From Hippopus hippopus (Eukaryota; Mollusca; Bivalvia; Cardiida; Cardiidae): a stretch of 64,000 bases of DNA. This document shows, piece by piece, positions 44,901 through 53,068 of the stretch (positions within the stretch are counted from its first letter, which is position 1; each line of letters starts with the position of its first letter). Under the pieces are notes generated by a model that saw only the letters and a program-made list of their open reading frames with translations, searched no databases and was not told the DNA's origin. The position numbers and the translations under genes are program-made. The stretch is taken from assembly GCA_946811185.2 (NCBI GenBank), contig OX328096.1:68695345-68759344 (forward strand). Direction: 5' to 3'.

Positions 44901-47900
44901 TCCCCCTTTTTCGGTCGCTTCGGCGTTTGAGTACCACGTACTGTCAACTTCAGAAGATAGTTGCCGATCCGCAACTCATTCATCTGTTATTGAAAAGAAC
45001 AAAGATAATTTAAACTGAGCCATCTTTCGCTAGCAAATTATCAAATTGCAGCCAATATTCGTCCGCTAAAACAAACGGCTTTGTTAATGCTTTATTTTAT
45101 TTTACAATCTAGCGACAAAAATGTTAAAGTCGGCAAACCGATCAAAACACAGCCGCAATATTTTGGACACGAACAACATAACATCAAATGATAACCTTAG
45201 AACGTTCCGGTTCAGCATCTATATTTAGAATCGGAAAACCCTAAGCAAGAGTGAGTGACTGTAAACATTTCGGTGCAAATTATCCCCGAAATTACAAAGT
45301 TTTATGAATTTCATTGCTTTTAGGGCGAGTTTTTTGTACGTTCTGGTACGTATAGCAGAGAAAAACTGTACGTGATTTTTCTGTTTTATACGTGAATCAC
45401 GTACATTTATACGTGATCGCACACACTGCTTTGAAATTGTCGTCTGCAAATGCCTTCAATTTGGACAAGGCTACAATTTTGTCGTCTGGTAAAAGGTTAA
45501 AAGATGACAAAAATAAATTTGACCCAAAAATTAAAATTATGGGTTAAAGAACTAAAACACATTAAGTTATCGTTGATTATATTGAAAACATTGTAGGAAA
45601 AGGAGTAACTGCTTGTGGCAAGTGAATGCTTCTTTTCCAACATTATTTTCAAAATCGGTCAATTGAAGGAATGACAGATTTTGTATAAACCTTTAACCAC
45701 ACAAGCCTGTGTTTTCAGGACCCTAGTGAAAATGGCTTATGATAACATTGTTGAAAAAGAGAAAATGTTGTAATTAGCATTTTCTCCTTTATTCACAATG
45801 TTTTCTTCCCCTCACAAGAAAAAAAATTCACAAAATTAGCCGCATCTTATAAGTCATCTGGAAACTTTTTGAATTTAGACAAGTCAAAATTTTGTCATTC
45901 ATTTAAAAGTTCACCCTTTACCAGAAAGTCCCTATATTTTACGACCCTAAGGTAGAAGAAGGCTTTTGAAAACATTGGGGGAAAAGGAGAAAATGCTGAT
46001 GACCAGCATTTTCTCCTTTTCCCACAGTATTAACTGCTTCTTCAAAAGCTAAATTTCATCACTAGCACCCCATTTAGTTGTCACCTTCAAATGCTTTCAA
46101 TTTGGACAATTGTAAAATTTTGTTGAATGGTAAAGAGTTAAGGTAAAAATGGGTCAACTCTTACCATCTCTTTCTGAAATTCTACCAGTCTTCTCTCTGG
46201 GTTCCATTCACCTTTCACAAGATCACCACTGAAAGAAATTTCACAGGCCATGCTTATAAATTCATATTCAGTTGAGCTTGTGCTCAACTTTAAACCTCAC
46301 AAGTGCTTCAGCCAGTGAGAAAATTTAAAAAAAATAGACATCAGTCTTGGGAGGAAAGTGAGAAATTGGTCTAGAACTTATATTACAGTAAAACTTGTAT
46401 TAAGCTGGGGCGGATCTCCCGCCGCTGGATCTGCCAATGTTAAGAGACCACTCTGGCAAATTTAAAAAGTTGGTCTCTTAAGACAATGGTCTCTTAATAA
46501 AACATATGTTGTCTAGATAAAAGGGATTGAGATAATTATGAAAAATCACACACTTTTCACCTAAAGTCCGGTGTTATCGGTACTCATTAGAATTCTCTCA
46601 TCGATGCCCACTAAATAAAGCTACGTGCAAAATTTGGTAGCCCTTGGCCTTATAGCTAGTAGGTACATGAAGATTTTTAAGTATTTCCTATGTAAGCCCA
46701 TGTAAAACTAGTGACCCCCAGGGCAGGGCCAATTTTGACCGCAGGGCTATGATTTGAAGACACTTGGTAGAAGCCTGTAAGATAAAGCTACATGCCAAAT
46801 TTGGTAGTCCTGGGCCTCATGGTTTCAGACAAGAAGATTTTGAGATATTTTCAATATTTTTCAGTTTTGTTGCCATTGCAACCAGAGTCAAATTCTTTCA
46901 AGAATCTCTGAAGAGGACTATGGCATGATCATTTCTGTGCAGTTTCATCAAAATTGGACACATAGTTTCAGAGAAGAAGATGCACCAATGGACGGACACA
47001 CAACGGACAGATGTTGACCAGCATTTTCTCCTGTTCCCTTTTCTTCATTTCAAACAGCAAATGCCATTATTTCAGCAGCATTTAATTTATCCTCAACAAA
47101 CACTTTAAATTTGGACAGGTCTAAAATTTTGTTGTCTGGTAAAGAGTTGATTATTGAATTATGTATTCTGTTCTATTTACTCATCTTGCTATTATTTTTT
47201 CCTCATTAAGAGAGATAATACTGAGGAAATACTGACTGGTAACAAAAAAAATCAAGTTGTAACCACACAACTCCTTTCTTGACAACATCCCAGTAAAACT
47301 CACAAAATGGAGAAACAATTGAGGAAAAGGAAAAAAACGACTGTTTGCATCAAATTCAAAACATTATCTGACACTGTTGTCAGAAGCTGTCTACTTCAGT
47401 GGCTTAACCCTTTGTAAAGTAACAAAATTTTACTCTTGTTCAACTTGAAAACATTAAGTTGCTGGCCACATTATAGATAAGGTACTTGTCTCTGATAGGT
47501 TAGAAAACATTGTGAGAAATGGAGAAAATGCAGGTTACAAGCATTTTCTCCTTTTCCCACAATGTTTTACAAAGCTCTTTTCTAACAGGGTTGTTGAAAC
47601 ACATGATTGTTTGCTAAAGGGCTAACTCTTTACCTCACGACAAAAATGAAGAGTTGTCCAGGTTGAAAGCATTTGCAGATGACAATTTAAATGTGGCTCA
47701 AATGATAAATTTGTCTTTGGTAGGGTACAAAACACTGTAGGAAAAGGAGAAAGTGCTGGTAATCAGCATTTTGTCCTTTTCTTACAATGTTTTCTAAAGG
47801 CTTCTTTCTCAGAGTTCTAAAAACACAGGATTATTGGTGAATGGTTAAAGAGAGTATTTCTATTGCTTAGGATTAAAACTGATACCTTCTCTGGACTCTT

Positions 47901-48740
47901 GGTTCTGAGAGCACTTGATGCCTCTCTATATTGACATTCTCTAGCTTCTTTCCCTGGAGCCAGCTTCCATCTGGCATGTAGTCCTTGTCTCCACCTTTCT
48001 GTGGAATACTCTTATCTAATCCTAGTCTGTACTTGAACAAATCTGCAGCACTGTAGGATGCGGAAGAAAATTCAATAATTAATCCTGCACCAAACGACAA
48101 AATTTAAGACTTGCCTAAATCCAAATCTTTTGCAGACGACAAAATAACTATCACTCAAAAGTAGAAATTGGCTTTTGGAAGGGTAGAAAATACTGTGGGA
48201 AGAGTAGAATATGCCGATTACCAGCATTTTCTCTTATTCCCCAGTGTTTTCAAAAGGGTTCTTCCTTAGGGTTGTTAAAACTCAAGATAGTATGGGAAAA
48301 AGTTAGAAAGAATACATAATCGTAGGTGCATGAATTAAACATGTAGGAAGAAAATTTATCAAAGCATTAACAGCTGATCCTTGACATTACAACACAAATT
48401 GACCTGCCAGAATACTCACTCAAGTGGTGGAGTGTGAGACTAGTAAAAGACAAATCTTTGGCCACTTAACTCCTTACCATACGACAGAATTTTAGACTGG
48501 TCCTAATTGAAGGCATTTGCAGACGACAAATTGAATGTGACTATTTAAAGTGATGGCATCTGTCTTTAAAAGGGTAGAAAATACAGTGAGATATGGAGAA
48601 AATGCTGGTAACCACTATTTTCTTCTTTTCCAACAATGTTTTAAAAAGCTCTTTTCCTCAGTGGGATTGTGTGGTAAAGGATTAATACCCCTTTTAGCTT
48701 ATTTCTTTTAAGTTTAAAGTTACCTCAACATTTTCTCCAT
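32773..48740 (-). CDS. TSEN54: TSEN54 (SEN54) tRNA-splicing endonuclease subunit, complete gene span, nine exons
   Basis: Joined exons (minus strand, high to low): 48740-48724, 48050-47886, 46228-46165, 42524-42441, 39820-39672, 38248-37323, 36728-36674, 33995-33888, 32929-32773. They total 1725 nt, that is 574 residues plus stop; the human protein is 526. All introns are GT-AG and all phases agree. Recognisable conserved blocks, in order: LSAADLF, KDYMPDGS, GEWNPE, FWEHMGF, YPEEALFLME, LPLSIYEGY, YQVFAHLRRIGYVV, SWNFNEIIFP, NWQEYK, FDVYKPD and the C-terminal FYSVTDFHLP. SEN54 is the structural partner of the catalytic subunits SEN2 and SEN34 in the nuclear endonuclease that cuts tRNA introns; it has no catalytic triad itself. 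Every sizeable intron carries mobile elements. The family call is firm; exon edges are hand-placed from consensus and homology. Confidence 0.93.
33112..33323. mobile_element. Family-3b element (TCAGACTGCAC hairpin), in TSEN54 intron 8
   Basis: AACCCTTATCCTGCTAAATA to GGCAGCCTAAGAGTAA; core 33229-33284 is a near-perfect hairpin with GATCAGACTGCACGTTCTGT at its centre. Confidence 0.72.
33545..33825 (+). mobile_element. SINE (main family), diverged, in TSEN54 intron 8
   Basis: CAAGCCTGGTATTGCAGTCA head, GGTCGCTGGTTTAAATCCCC, tail GCATTAAACACCATAAAG. Antisense to TSEN54. Confidence 0.72.
33888..33995 (-). CDS. TSEN54: TSEN54 exon 8
   Basis: Residues 487-523, 108 nt. SGQAPKTLPHFDVYKPDVKF then RKSSPG, matching the human C-terminal domain block [20 protein letters not shown]. 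Acceptor TTTCTAG, donor GTAAAT. A SINE lies about 60 bp into the next intron. Confidence 0.93.
34024..35819 (-). mobile_element. Family-1 element split by a pogo-like element
   Basis: The B half and hairpin lie at 34024-34188, the rest of the A half at 35757-35819 (CTAAAATTTTGTCATTTTGT ... GGATTAA). Without the inserted DNA the element is 226 bp, its normal length. Confidence 0.85.
34189..35756. mobile_element. pogo/Tigger-like non-autonomous element, TA target, nested
   Basis: CAGTGAAACTCTGATATTGC and the inverse of CAGTAAAACATATTTATAGC, with TA at 34187-34188 and 35757-35758. 1568 bp. Contains a family-3-type hairpin at 34945-35000 and no transposase frame I recognise. Confidence 0.78.
35973..36252. 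mobile_element. Family-1 symmetric A-A element
   Basis: Left TTAACTCTTTACCAAACAAC with CAAATTAGAAGCATTTTCAG; right GCAAATGCTTTCAATTTGGG ... AAGTAAAGAGTAA is the inverse of an A half. Both flanks of the hairpin are therefore A. Confidence 0.8.
36411..36625 (+). mobile_element. Family-1 element in TSEN54 intron 7
   Basis: TTAACTCTTTACAACACAAC to TTGTTTGGTAAAAGTTTAA; 47 bp from the exon 7 donor. Confidence 0.87.
36674..36728 (-). CDS. TSEN54: TSEN54 exon 7
   Basis: Residues 469-487, 55 nt. Reads AVLEQLHIIKEESSSFD between a CATTGAAG acceptor and a GTGAGC donor, matching human AVVLQHISVLQ. Found by requiring the phase-1 end of exon 6 to connect to the phase-1 start of exon 8; both joins work only with this exon included. 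Confidence 0.88.
36833..37215. repeat. Tandem core of a pearl-like element, TSEN54 intron 6
   Basis: GCAACACTTGTATAAAGTT occurs near 36927 and 37060 and, with a change, near 37152; each is preceded by TGACCTTTGACCCATGTGAC-like sequence. Confidence 0.65.
37323..38248 (-). CDS. TSEN54: TSEN54 exon 6 (long central exon)
   Basis: Residues 160-469, 926 nt. Begins LKLTKYEQQIGLD (human SPYERQLNLD), continues as a low-complexity acidic, Ser-rich linker of about 150 residues, then conserved SWNFNEIIFP (about 341-350), a Lys/Glu-rich run, and NWQEYKLEMNRRR (from about 428) leading to FPHLFENIEPLVKP. The linker is longer than in human, which explains most of the extra length. The open frame extends upstream to an ATG near 38406, but that stretch is intron and a family-1 element, so it is not part of the protein. 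Confidence 0.95.
38292..38517 (+). mobile_element. Family-1 element in TSEN54 intron 5
   Basis: TTAACTGTTTACCACATGAC to TTATTTGGTAAGTTAA; begins 43 bp upstream of exon 6. Confidence 0.87.
38800..38996. mobile_element. Family-3b element
   Basis: TTAACCTTTAGGCTGCTAAG to ATTTAGCAGGTTAAGGGTT; one hairpin arm (GATCTTTGATCTACAGTGTC) is kept, the other decayed. Confidence 0.6.
39049..39319 (+). mobile_element. Family-1 element with duplicated outer A half
   Basis: AATTTTAGACTGGTCCAAATT occurs at about 39070 and 39113 in tandem; ends GTGTGGTAAAGAGTTAA. Confidence 0.85.
39672..39820 (-). CDS. TSEN54: TSEN54 exon 5
   Basis: Residues 111-160, 149 nt, after a TTTTAG acceptor and before a GTAAAT donor. 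LPLSIYEGYMLFLD and YYQVFAHLRRIGYVVLRH complete the N-terminal domain (human LPLSIQEAYQLLL and YQVFSHLKRLGYVV). Confidence 0.95.
39888..40115 (-). mobile_element. Family-1 element in TSEN54 intron 4
   Basis: GTAACCCTTTATCACAGAGTCC to TGTTGAAGAGTTAA; palindrome nearly perfect; 67 bp upstream of exon 5. Confidence 0.86.
40195..40426 (+). mobile_element. Family-1 element
   Basis: TTAAGTCTTTACCAACAGACC to TGTATGGTAATGGGTTAA. Confidence 0.86.
40562..40755 (+). mobile_element. Family-1 element, B half decayed
   Basis: CTTTTTACCAAACAGCAAAATT; left hairpin arm to GCTGGTTGCCA then unrelated sequence. Confidence 0.62.
40820..40970. mobile_element. Family-4 element
   Basis: Hairpin GATTGGCTAAACCATTTGGT with TTAGCCAATC; outer ends AATATTCTTGGTC and AGTTGTTGAATAT. 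Confidence 0.62.
41109..41425. mobile_element. Family-2 element, right end truncated, with family-1 copy nested
   Basis: GAGCCATGCCCTGTGAAAAC then the internal TTAA is filled by the family-1 copy; resumes AGCATCTGCAAAAAGTATC. Confidence 0.75.
41134..41362 (-). mobile_element. Family-1 element, intact, nested in family 2
   Basis: TTAACCCATTACCACACAATCC to ATTTGGTAATGAGTTAA; one of the best-preserved copies. Confidence 0.93.
41621..41885 (-). mobile_element. SINE (main family), head truncated
   Basis: Tail GATTGATAGTATGGTGTTTT and body inverse to the 25413 copy; the tRNA head is cut off near 41885. Confidence 0.72.
41919..42146 (-). mobile_element. Family-1 element, intact
   Basis: TTAACCCTTTACCAAACAATCC to GTATGGTAAAGAGTTAA. 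Confidence 0.92.
42189..42357 (+). mobile_element. Family-1 element with A-half deletion
   Basis: TTAACTCTTTACCAAAGAAC to TTGTGTGGTTGAGTTGAA; ends 83 bp from the exon 4 donor. Confidence 0.78.
42441..42524 (-). CDS. TSEN54: TSEN54 exon 4
   Basis: Residues 83-110, exactly 28 codons, between a TTTTAG acceptor and a GTGAGT donor. RNFWEHMGF...YPEEALFLMET is the most conserved part of the SEN54 N-terminal domain (human KFWQTMGF...HPEEALYLLE). Confidence 0.95.
42544..42800. mobile_element. Family-2 element, in TSEN54 intron 3
   Basis: GGGTCATGCTCTGTGAAAAG to CAGCATGGTTC, 257 bp; flanks ATAA / ATAG. Centre GCCTGCGCAGTCCGCC. Confidence 0.8.
42805..43132 (-). mobile_element. SINE (main family), minus strand, full length
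   Basis: Tail GATTGACTGATTGAATG at the left; tRNA-like head at 43040-43132 with the B-box inverse GGGGATCAAACCC and A-box inverse CTGAGCTATTGGGGC. Confidence 0.82.
43402..43560 (-). mobile_element. Family-1 element, A half truncated
   Basis: ATTAACACAATGCCGGCTTTT; perfect hairpin arms around GGTAACC; breaks after CATCATTCGAGCCAC. Confidence 0.8.
43620..45429. other. Repeat-poor stretch inside TSEN54 intron 3
   Basis: About 1.8 kb with no family-1 copy, the longest such gap within the gene. Higher GC patches, a C-run at 44220, and TACGTGAATCACGTAC near 45394. No exon recognised; a 74-codon minus frame at 45225-45449 has no family match. Confidence 0.45.
45430..45690. mobile_element. Family-1 fragments
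   Basis: Outer A half (TTGTCGTCTGCAAATGCC to GTCTGGTAAAAGGTTAA) followed by a decayed hairpin near 45585-45640. Confidence 0.6.
45699..45911 (-). mobile_element. Family-1 element, diverged
   Basis: CTTTAACCACACAAGCC to TTGTCATTCATTTAAAAG. Confidence 0.68.
45911..46141 (-). mobile_element. Family-1 element 22 bp from the TSEN54 exon 3 donor
   Basis: CACCCTTTACCAGAAAGTCCC to GAATGGTAAAGAGTTAA. Confidence 0.85.
46165..46228 (-). CDS. TSEN54: TSEN54 exon 3
   Basis: Residues 61-82: GDLVKGEWNPERRLVEF and six more residues. 64 nt between a CTTTCAG acceptor and a GTAAGA donor. Aligns to the human GSLVAAEWRPEEGFVEL block. A family-1 element ends only 22 bp into the following intron. Confidence 0.93.
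46386..46510. repeat. pogo-like terminal fragment
   Basis: TACAGTAAAACTTGTATTAAG followed by internal inverted sequence TTAAGAGACCA / TGGTCTCTTAA; no matching right end found. Confidence 0.5.
46590..47000. repeat. Pearl-like element, 3' part with one core unit
   Basis: GTGACCCCCAGGGCAGGGCC, CTACATGCCAAATTTGGTAG and GTGCAGTTTCATCAAAATTGG match 50560-50900; ends in ATGGACGGACACACAACGG. Confidence 0.7.
47010..47150 (-). mobile_element. Family-1 element, B half missing
   Basis: Starts inside the hairpin (GACCAGCATTTTCTCC) and ends GTCTGGTAAAGAGTTGA; it follows directly on the pearl-like fragment. Confidence 0.7.
47404..47625 (+). mobile_element. Family-1 element in TSEN54 intron 2
   Basis: TTAACCCTTTGTAAAGTAAC to TTGTTTGCTAAAGGGCTAA; joined to the next copy. 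Confidence 0.8.
47622..47848 (+). mobile_element. Family-1 element in TSEN54 intron 2
   Basis: CTAACTCTTTACCTCACGAC to TTATTGGTGAATGGTTAA; 36 bp from the exon 2 donor. Confidence 0.84.
47886..48050 (-). CDS. TSEN54: TSEN54 exon 2 (N-terminal region)
   Basis: Residues 6-61. Starts after a CCTACAG acceptor and ends at a GTATCA donor, 165 nt, phase 2 at both ends. Carries the conserved KDYMPDGS block and the VQRR end that precedes the folded N-terminal SEN54 domain. The open frame continues past both edges, so the longer ORF here (47873-48100) includes intron sequence. Confidence 0.92.
48079..48306 (+). mobile_element. Family-1 element in TSEN54 intron 1
   Basis: TTAATCCTGCACCAAACGAC to TAGTATGGGAAAAAGTTA; begins 28 bp upstream of exon 2. 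Confidence 0.82.
48466..48685 (+). mobile_element. Family-1 element in TSEN54 intron 1
   Basis: TTAACTCCTTACCATACGAC to GTGTGGTAAAGGATTAA; 37 bp from the exon 1 donor. Confidence 0.84.
48724..48740 (-). CDS. TSEN54: TSEN54 coding exon 1 (17-bp micro-exon with start codon)
   Basis: Encodes MEKML plus two bases of Ser6, then a GTAACT donor. The start is chosen because an in-frame TAG lies 36 bases upstream (48774-48776), because this is the first in-frame ATG after it, with G at +4, and because joining to exon 2 gives MEKMLSAADLF, matching the family's LSARELF start. No TATA box was recognised upstream. Confidence 0.8.
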
Positions 48741-49744
48741 GGAAATTCCTTTGTCATGTTCCACAGGCAGAGTCTATGTAATTATGAACAGTAAACAACA
48801 CTGAAATTGAAAATATTTTGACACATGTAACAAGTGAGAAATGTAAATAAACAAACTATGCATGACTCTTTTCAATGAAAAAGAGAGCAATCTCAATATT
48901 ATCATAACTTTTAAAAATCTTACAGTATTAGTAGCGTAAAGTGTCCACCTAGGCCAGCCTGTGCAAACTAGGTCGATACTTTTTGAGATGCATTAAATCA
49001 TCTTTCCACATAAGAATGAATGAATGTTGTTTTATGGTGCATCGACAGCTTTGGTCATGTAGCACGTATGTCAGTATTAAATGATGATAAAAGTGGACTT
49101 TTTGAGCTAAGACTAGGGTACCTTCAGTCTGAAGGTCTGCTCCGATGCTATTTTTGTTACTGGAAACAATCACAAAAATAACATCGGAGCTAGACCACGA
49201 ATCGGGAGTAAGAGTGACCTAAAACAGGTTTGAACAAGATGATAACAAGATGAAATAAAAAGAGTTGAATAAAGAAGGATTATGTATGATTTTGATATGC
49301 ATAAAAGACATTATTGAGTGACAGAGCAATCCCTATCTACTCAAAACAGGTGAAGTTAAGGTGTGATAAAAAGATCTGTTGAACTGATAGTAAAAAGCAC
49401 CTTACACAGAGCCTGACTGAAATGTATTGTTACAGACTCCTTATGATTTTAGTGACAAATATGGTGATAAATTTATTGTTCTCAAATAATTTAACTTTAA
49501 ATAAACATCATAAATGAGTCATTTCTGCCAAAAGGATGGCAAAGCAGACAACATTTTCAAACTTTTCTTGGCGTAGTTGACTGTGCTGACTTTTGACCTA
49601 CTTATTGTAATTAATGAAATCGAATAAATATATGGTAATTTGGTATAAAATGTGCTCGTTGATTTGGTGGACCCCTTCTAGCCTATTTGCTCCTGTATTT
49701 ATGAAATTAATATACAAGGGTTGGCACCACTAATTGATATGAAT
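48741..49744. other. Region upstream of TSEN54
   Basis: Expected to hold the 5' untranslated region and promoter on the minus strand. No TATA box or CpG-rich block is obvious. A fragment resembling family 2 (GGCCAGCCTGTGCAAACTAG, GTCGATACTTTTTGAGATGC) is at 48952-48998. Confidence 0.4.
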
Positions 49745-51475
49745 GTAGGACATTTTGGCCACAGACATTTTGGCCAGGACATTTTGGCCAGTGTTTAGGC
49801 CATCTGAAAGGACAAAGTAGGACATTTTGGCCAGAATGCTATTTTAATGTGTCTGCAGTGGATAGCTTCTGTAAACAAGAGGGCCATGATGGCCCTGTAT
49901 CGCTCCACTGGCTAATACGTAAAATCCCTACATGCCAAGCATTACAATACTTGGCCAATTGGTTTTGAACATAAGACCCCTGAGACAGGACTAAATTGGT
50001 AGCCCAAGTTCCTATGGTAAGTAACAAGAAAATTTCTAAAGATTTCACAACATTAAGCCCATGTGAAACTTCTGACCCCTGGGGTAGGGTCAAATTCGAC
50101 CCTAGGGCTATAATTTGGGTACTCTTGGTAGAGGCCAACTAGATAAAGCCACATGCAAAGTTTGGTAACCCTAGGCCTTATGACTGAGTACAGGGAGATT
50201 TCTAAAGTTTTGTCTATATATGCCCATATAAAAATTGTGACCCCTGGGGTGGGGCCAATTTTGACCCCGGGGCTATCAGTTGGGCACTCTTGGTACAGGC
50301 CCACTAGATAAAGCCACATGCAAAATTTGGTAGCACTAGGCCTTATGGCTAGGTGCAGGGAGATTTCTAAAGTTTTCTCTATATAAGCCTATGTAAAACT
50401 TGTAACCCCCCAGGGCGGGGTCAAATTTGACCCCGGGGCTATAAGTTGGGCACTCTTGGTAGAGGCCCACTAGATAAAGCCATATGCAAAATTTGGTTAC
50501 CTTAGGCCTTATGGCTAGGTACAGGAAGATTTCTAAAGTTTTCTATATATAAGCCTATGTAAAACTTGTGACCCCCGGTGCGGGGTCAAATTTGACCCCA
50601 GGGCTATAATTTGAAGAAACTTGATAGAGGTCTATTAGATAAAGCTACATGCCAAATTTGGTAGCCCTAGGTCTTATGATTTCAGACAAGAAGATTTTCA
50701 AAGATTTCCAATATTTTCAAGTTTTATTGCCATGGCAACCAGAGTTTTTGAAGGAATTAAATTCTTTCAAGAAATTCTGAAGAGGACCATGGCAGGATCA
50801 TTTCTGTGAAGTTTCATCAAAATTGGCTAGGTAGTTTCAGAGAAGATGTTTAAAATAAAAGTTACCGGACGGACGGACGGACGGATGCACGATGGACAAT
50901 GGGCCATGACATAAGCCTGCTGGCCTTCGGCCAGTGGAGCTGAAAACTGTGGGAAAATAAGATTGTCTGTTAAATGATTCAGGTATGAATTATTTGAATA
51001 TATCTGTGGAAAAGAACTCGTAGGATGTGAAAGTTATTTTTTTTCTTCTGAAGACATTGGAAGACAGTGTGGGAAAGGGTAACACTACCTGTTATAAGCA
51101 TTTTCACCTTTTCTCACAATGATTTCTATGCCATTAGATTTAAACATCCTTGGAAATTACTGGATATGAATCAAGTTTGTTATGATAATGATGAAATAGT
51201 TTTGGATAATCTTGAAATTAAAAGAAGTTCCTGCATATGTTTTCACCTCTTATTTTGTATTCCCTTTTGACAAATGTTATTTTTAAGTTGAAAAATGCAA
51301 TAAATTAACTTTCTGAGCTTTTCCTTCTCTTAAACTACAGCACAGAAGTTCATTTAGATATACACTTTTCTGTTTTAAAGCTACATTTTGCCAAAACGTT
51401 CTACTTTGTACCTTCAACTAGCCAAAACATCAGTGGCTAAAACGTCCTTGCCAAAACATCCGTTTACCAATGGAT
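49745..51475. mobile_element. ~1.73-kb element with long inverted ends (GGACATTTTGGCC)
   Basis: Left end has repeated GACATTTTGGCCA, then GAAAGGACAAAGTAGGAC; right end has the inverse GTTCTACTTTGTACCTTC followed by GCCAAAACATC and AAAACGTCC repeats. A pearl-like element occupies most of the interior. Confidence 0.6.
49864..50950. mobile_element. Pearl-like element with four ~165-bp core units
   Basis: Unit landmarks (GCCCATGTGAAACT-type) at 50057, 50222, 50387 and 50553, periods 165, 165 and 166. Then the 3' part with TTTCATCAAAATTGGCTAGG, a GGAC tetranucleotide run at about 50868-50884, and GGCCTTCGGCCAGTGGAGC at the end. The start GAGGGCCATGATGGCCC also holds a small palindrome. Confidence 0.72.
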
Positions 51476-51479
51476 ACCC

Positions 51480-52845
51480 TAGTGCTTTTAATTACCCCAT
51501 AGCAAATAATATGATAGGGGATGATCCTTTTCTTGTATAATTTGGTAATTTTTACATTTTTGTAAGCATTACCCAATACTGTATGTCAACACGTGTATTT
51601 CAACCAATCTATTAGATTTCAAAATTGGCAAAATGACTGCATGGGTGCGTCATGGAGAGTGATTGTATACATAACCACTTAAAGCATAGTATAATCATGA
51701 CATGAAGGTTCACGGTAAATATTGCTTCGCGGTAATCTGTATATTTCCGCCATAACAAACATCGGCGCCCTCTAGCCGCTTGTCTGGTCTCTATTTTGAG
51801 AGTAAATACCTTGACTTGGACATTTCTTTATTTCAGCCAACTTCATTTTTGAAAGTAAAAATTTAAAATGGAAAAAAAATATACCGAAAGTGAAAACAAT
51901 GTCATTGGCACCTACATGCTTAACACCATTTACCCCACCCTCTAAAATCCTTCATTGCACACAGTTTTACTTAAAAACATACATGAAGACGTATTAGATC
52001 ATCTGCTTGGTCATGTGGCATTATTTTCAAATCATGTGACTGCAATTTGGTGCCAAATATATCAAATTGCAATGATTTTTTTTAAGAAAACCATCAAAGT
52101 CATATGAACCAATCTCAAAATGGCAGCTGGACAGTGTTGAAGGTCAAGGTCAATTTTCTTTCAAATGTTTGGATGAAACTGAATGCTATTTTCTATGATG
52201 CTAAGTAAAAGATAAAATATGAAAATTATTTGGTGTTTTTTCTATACTCTGTTTAAATTTTTTGACTTTTTTCTTGATTGGACCGTAACTACTGTGAACC
52301 AACCAAACCGCAAGGCTAAAGATATAAAGAACTGTTTCAGAGCATCTACAGGTATCGTTGATGCCAAGCTTTCAAATTAAGTTATTAATGACGTTTGATT
52401 GGGTTGTCAGTGCGCAACATTTTTGCGCATGTCTTTTTGCTTCTCTGTTTTCTAGCGCGTAACTTTGTCTGATTGTAGTACTATTATTGACTACTGGTTT
52501 TTGTTGCAAGACGTGGAGAAAGTAGTGGTAGATACATTTTTTTTAAAGATCAGTTTATGAAGGTGTAAATCATTCCTAAACAGCGAAAACGGAACATGTA
52601 CATTTGTCAGACATTACTTATCCGGATAGTAAGTTTAGTGTGGTAGAAAGAGAAAATTACAAGTATTTTCTCCTTCTAAACATTTTCTAACCCTCTTTCC
52701 TGGGTACTGATAGAAATCAGGATCGTTTGACTCATTTTGCTATAAGGTTCGTAAGTAATCTATGCCTTTGAGTAATTCTGAACAGTTCTACTTGTATTGT
52801 TCTTCCATTCTCCCATCTATTAAAATATACCATATGTATTTGGTA
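51480..52845. other. Mostly single-copy spacer
   Basis: No supported exon. A GC-richer patch near 51720-51790 (CATCGGCGCCCTCTAGCCGC) stands out and could be regulatory, but nothing proves it. A family-1 hairpin remnant is at 52650-52700. Confidence 0.4.
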
Positions 52846-53068
52846 TTAACCCTTTCCTAAATGAATTAAATTGGAACTTCAAAATTGAAAGAAGCTGCAG
52901 ACGACAAATTAAATAAGGTTTAAATGAGTTTAAAAGAACCGTTTGTTCAGAAAAGGCTGTGGGGAAAGGAACAATTGCTTGTAATGAACAATTACTCCTT
53001 TTACCAAAATGTTTTCCGAAGCCGTCCCATACCAATGTTAAATCGAGACTATATCAAGGAAAGGGTTG
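52846..53068 (+). mobile_element. Family-1 element, diverged
   Basis: TTAACCCTTTCCTAAATGAATT, apex replaced by AACAATTGCTTGTAATGAACA, ends GGAAAGGGTTGAC. Confidence 0.7.

Noticed and set aside
45225..45449. A 74-codon minus-strand frame in the repeat-poor part of TSEN54 intron 3
   Set aside because: No family pattern, no supporting splice sites and basic low-complexity composition; left as spacer.
50053..50319. Minus-strand frames with repeated MWLYLVGLYQE
   Set aside because: Translation of the 165-bp core repeat, itself a multiple of three; no gene signal.
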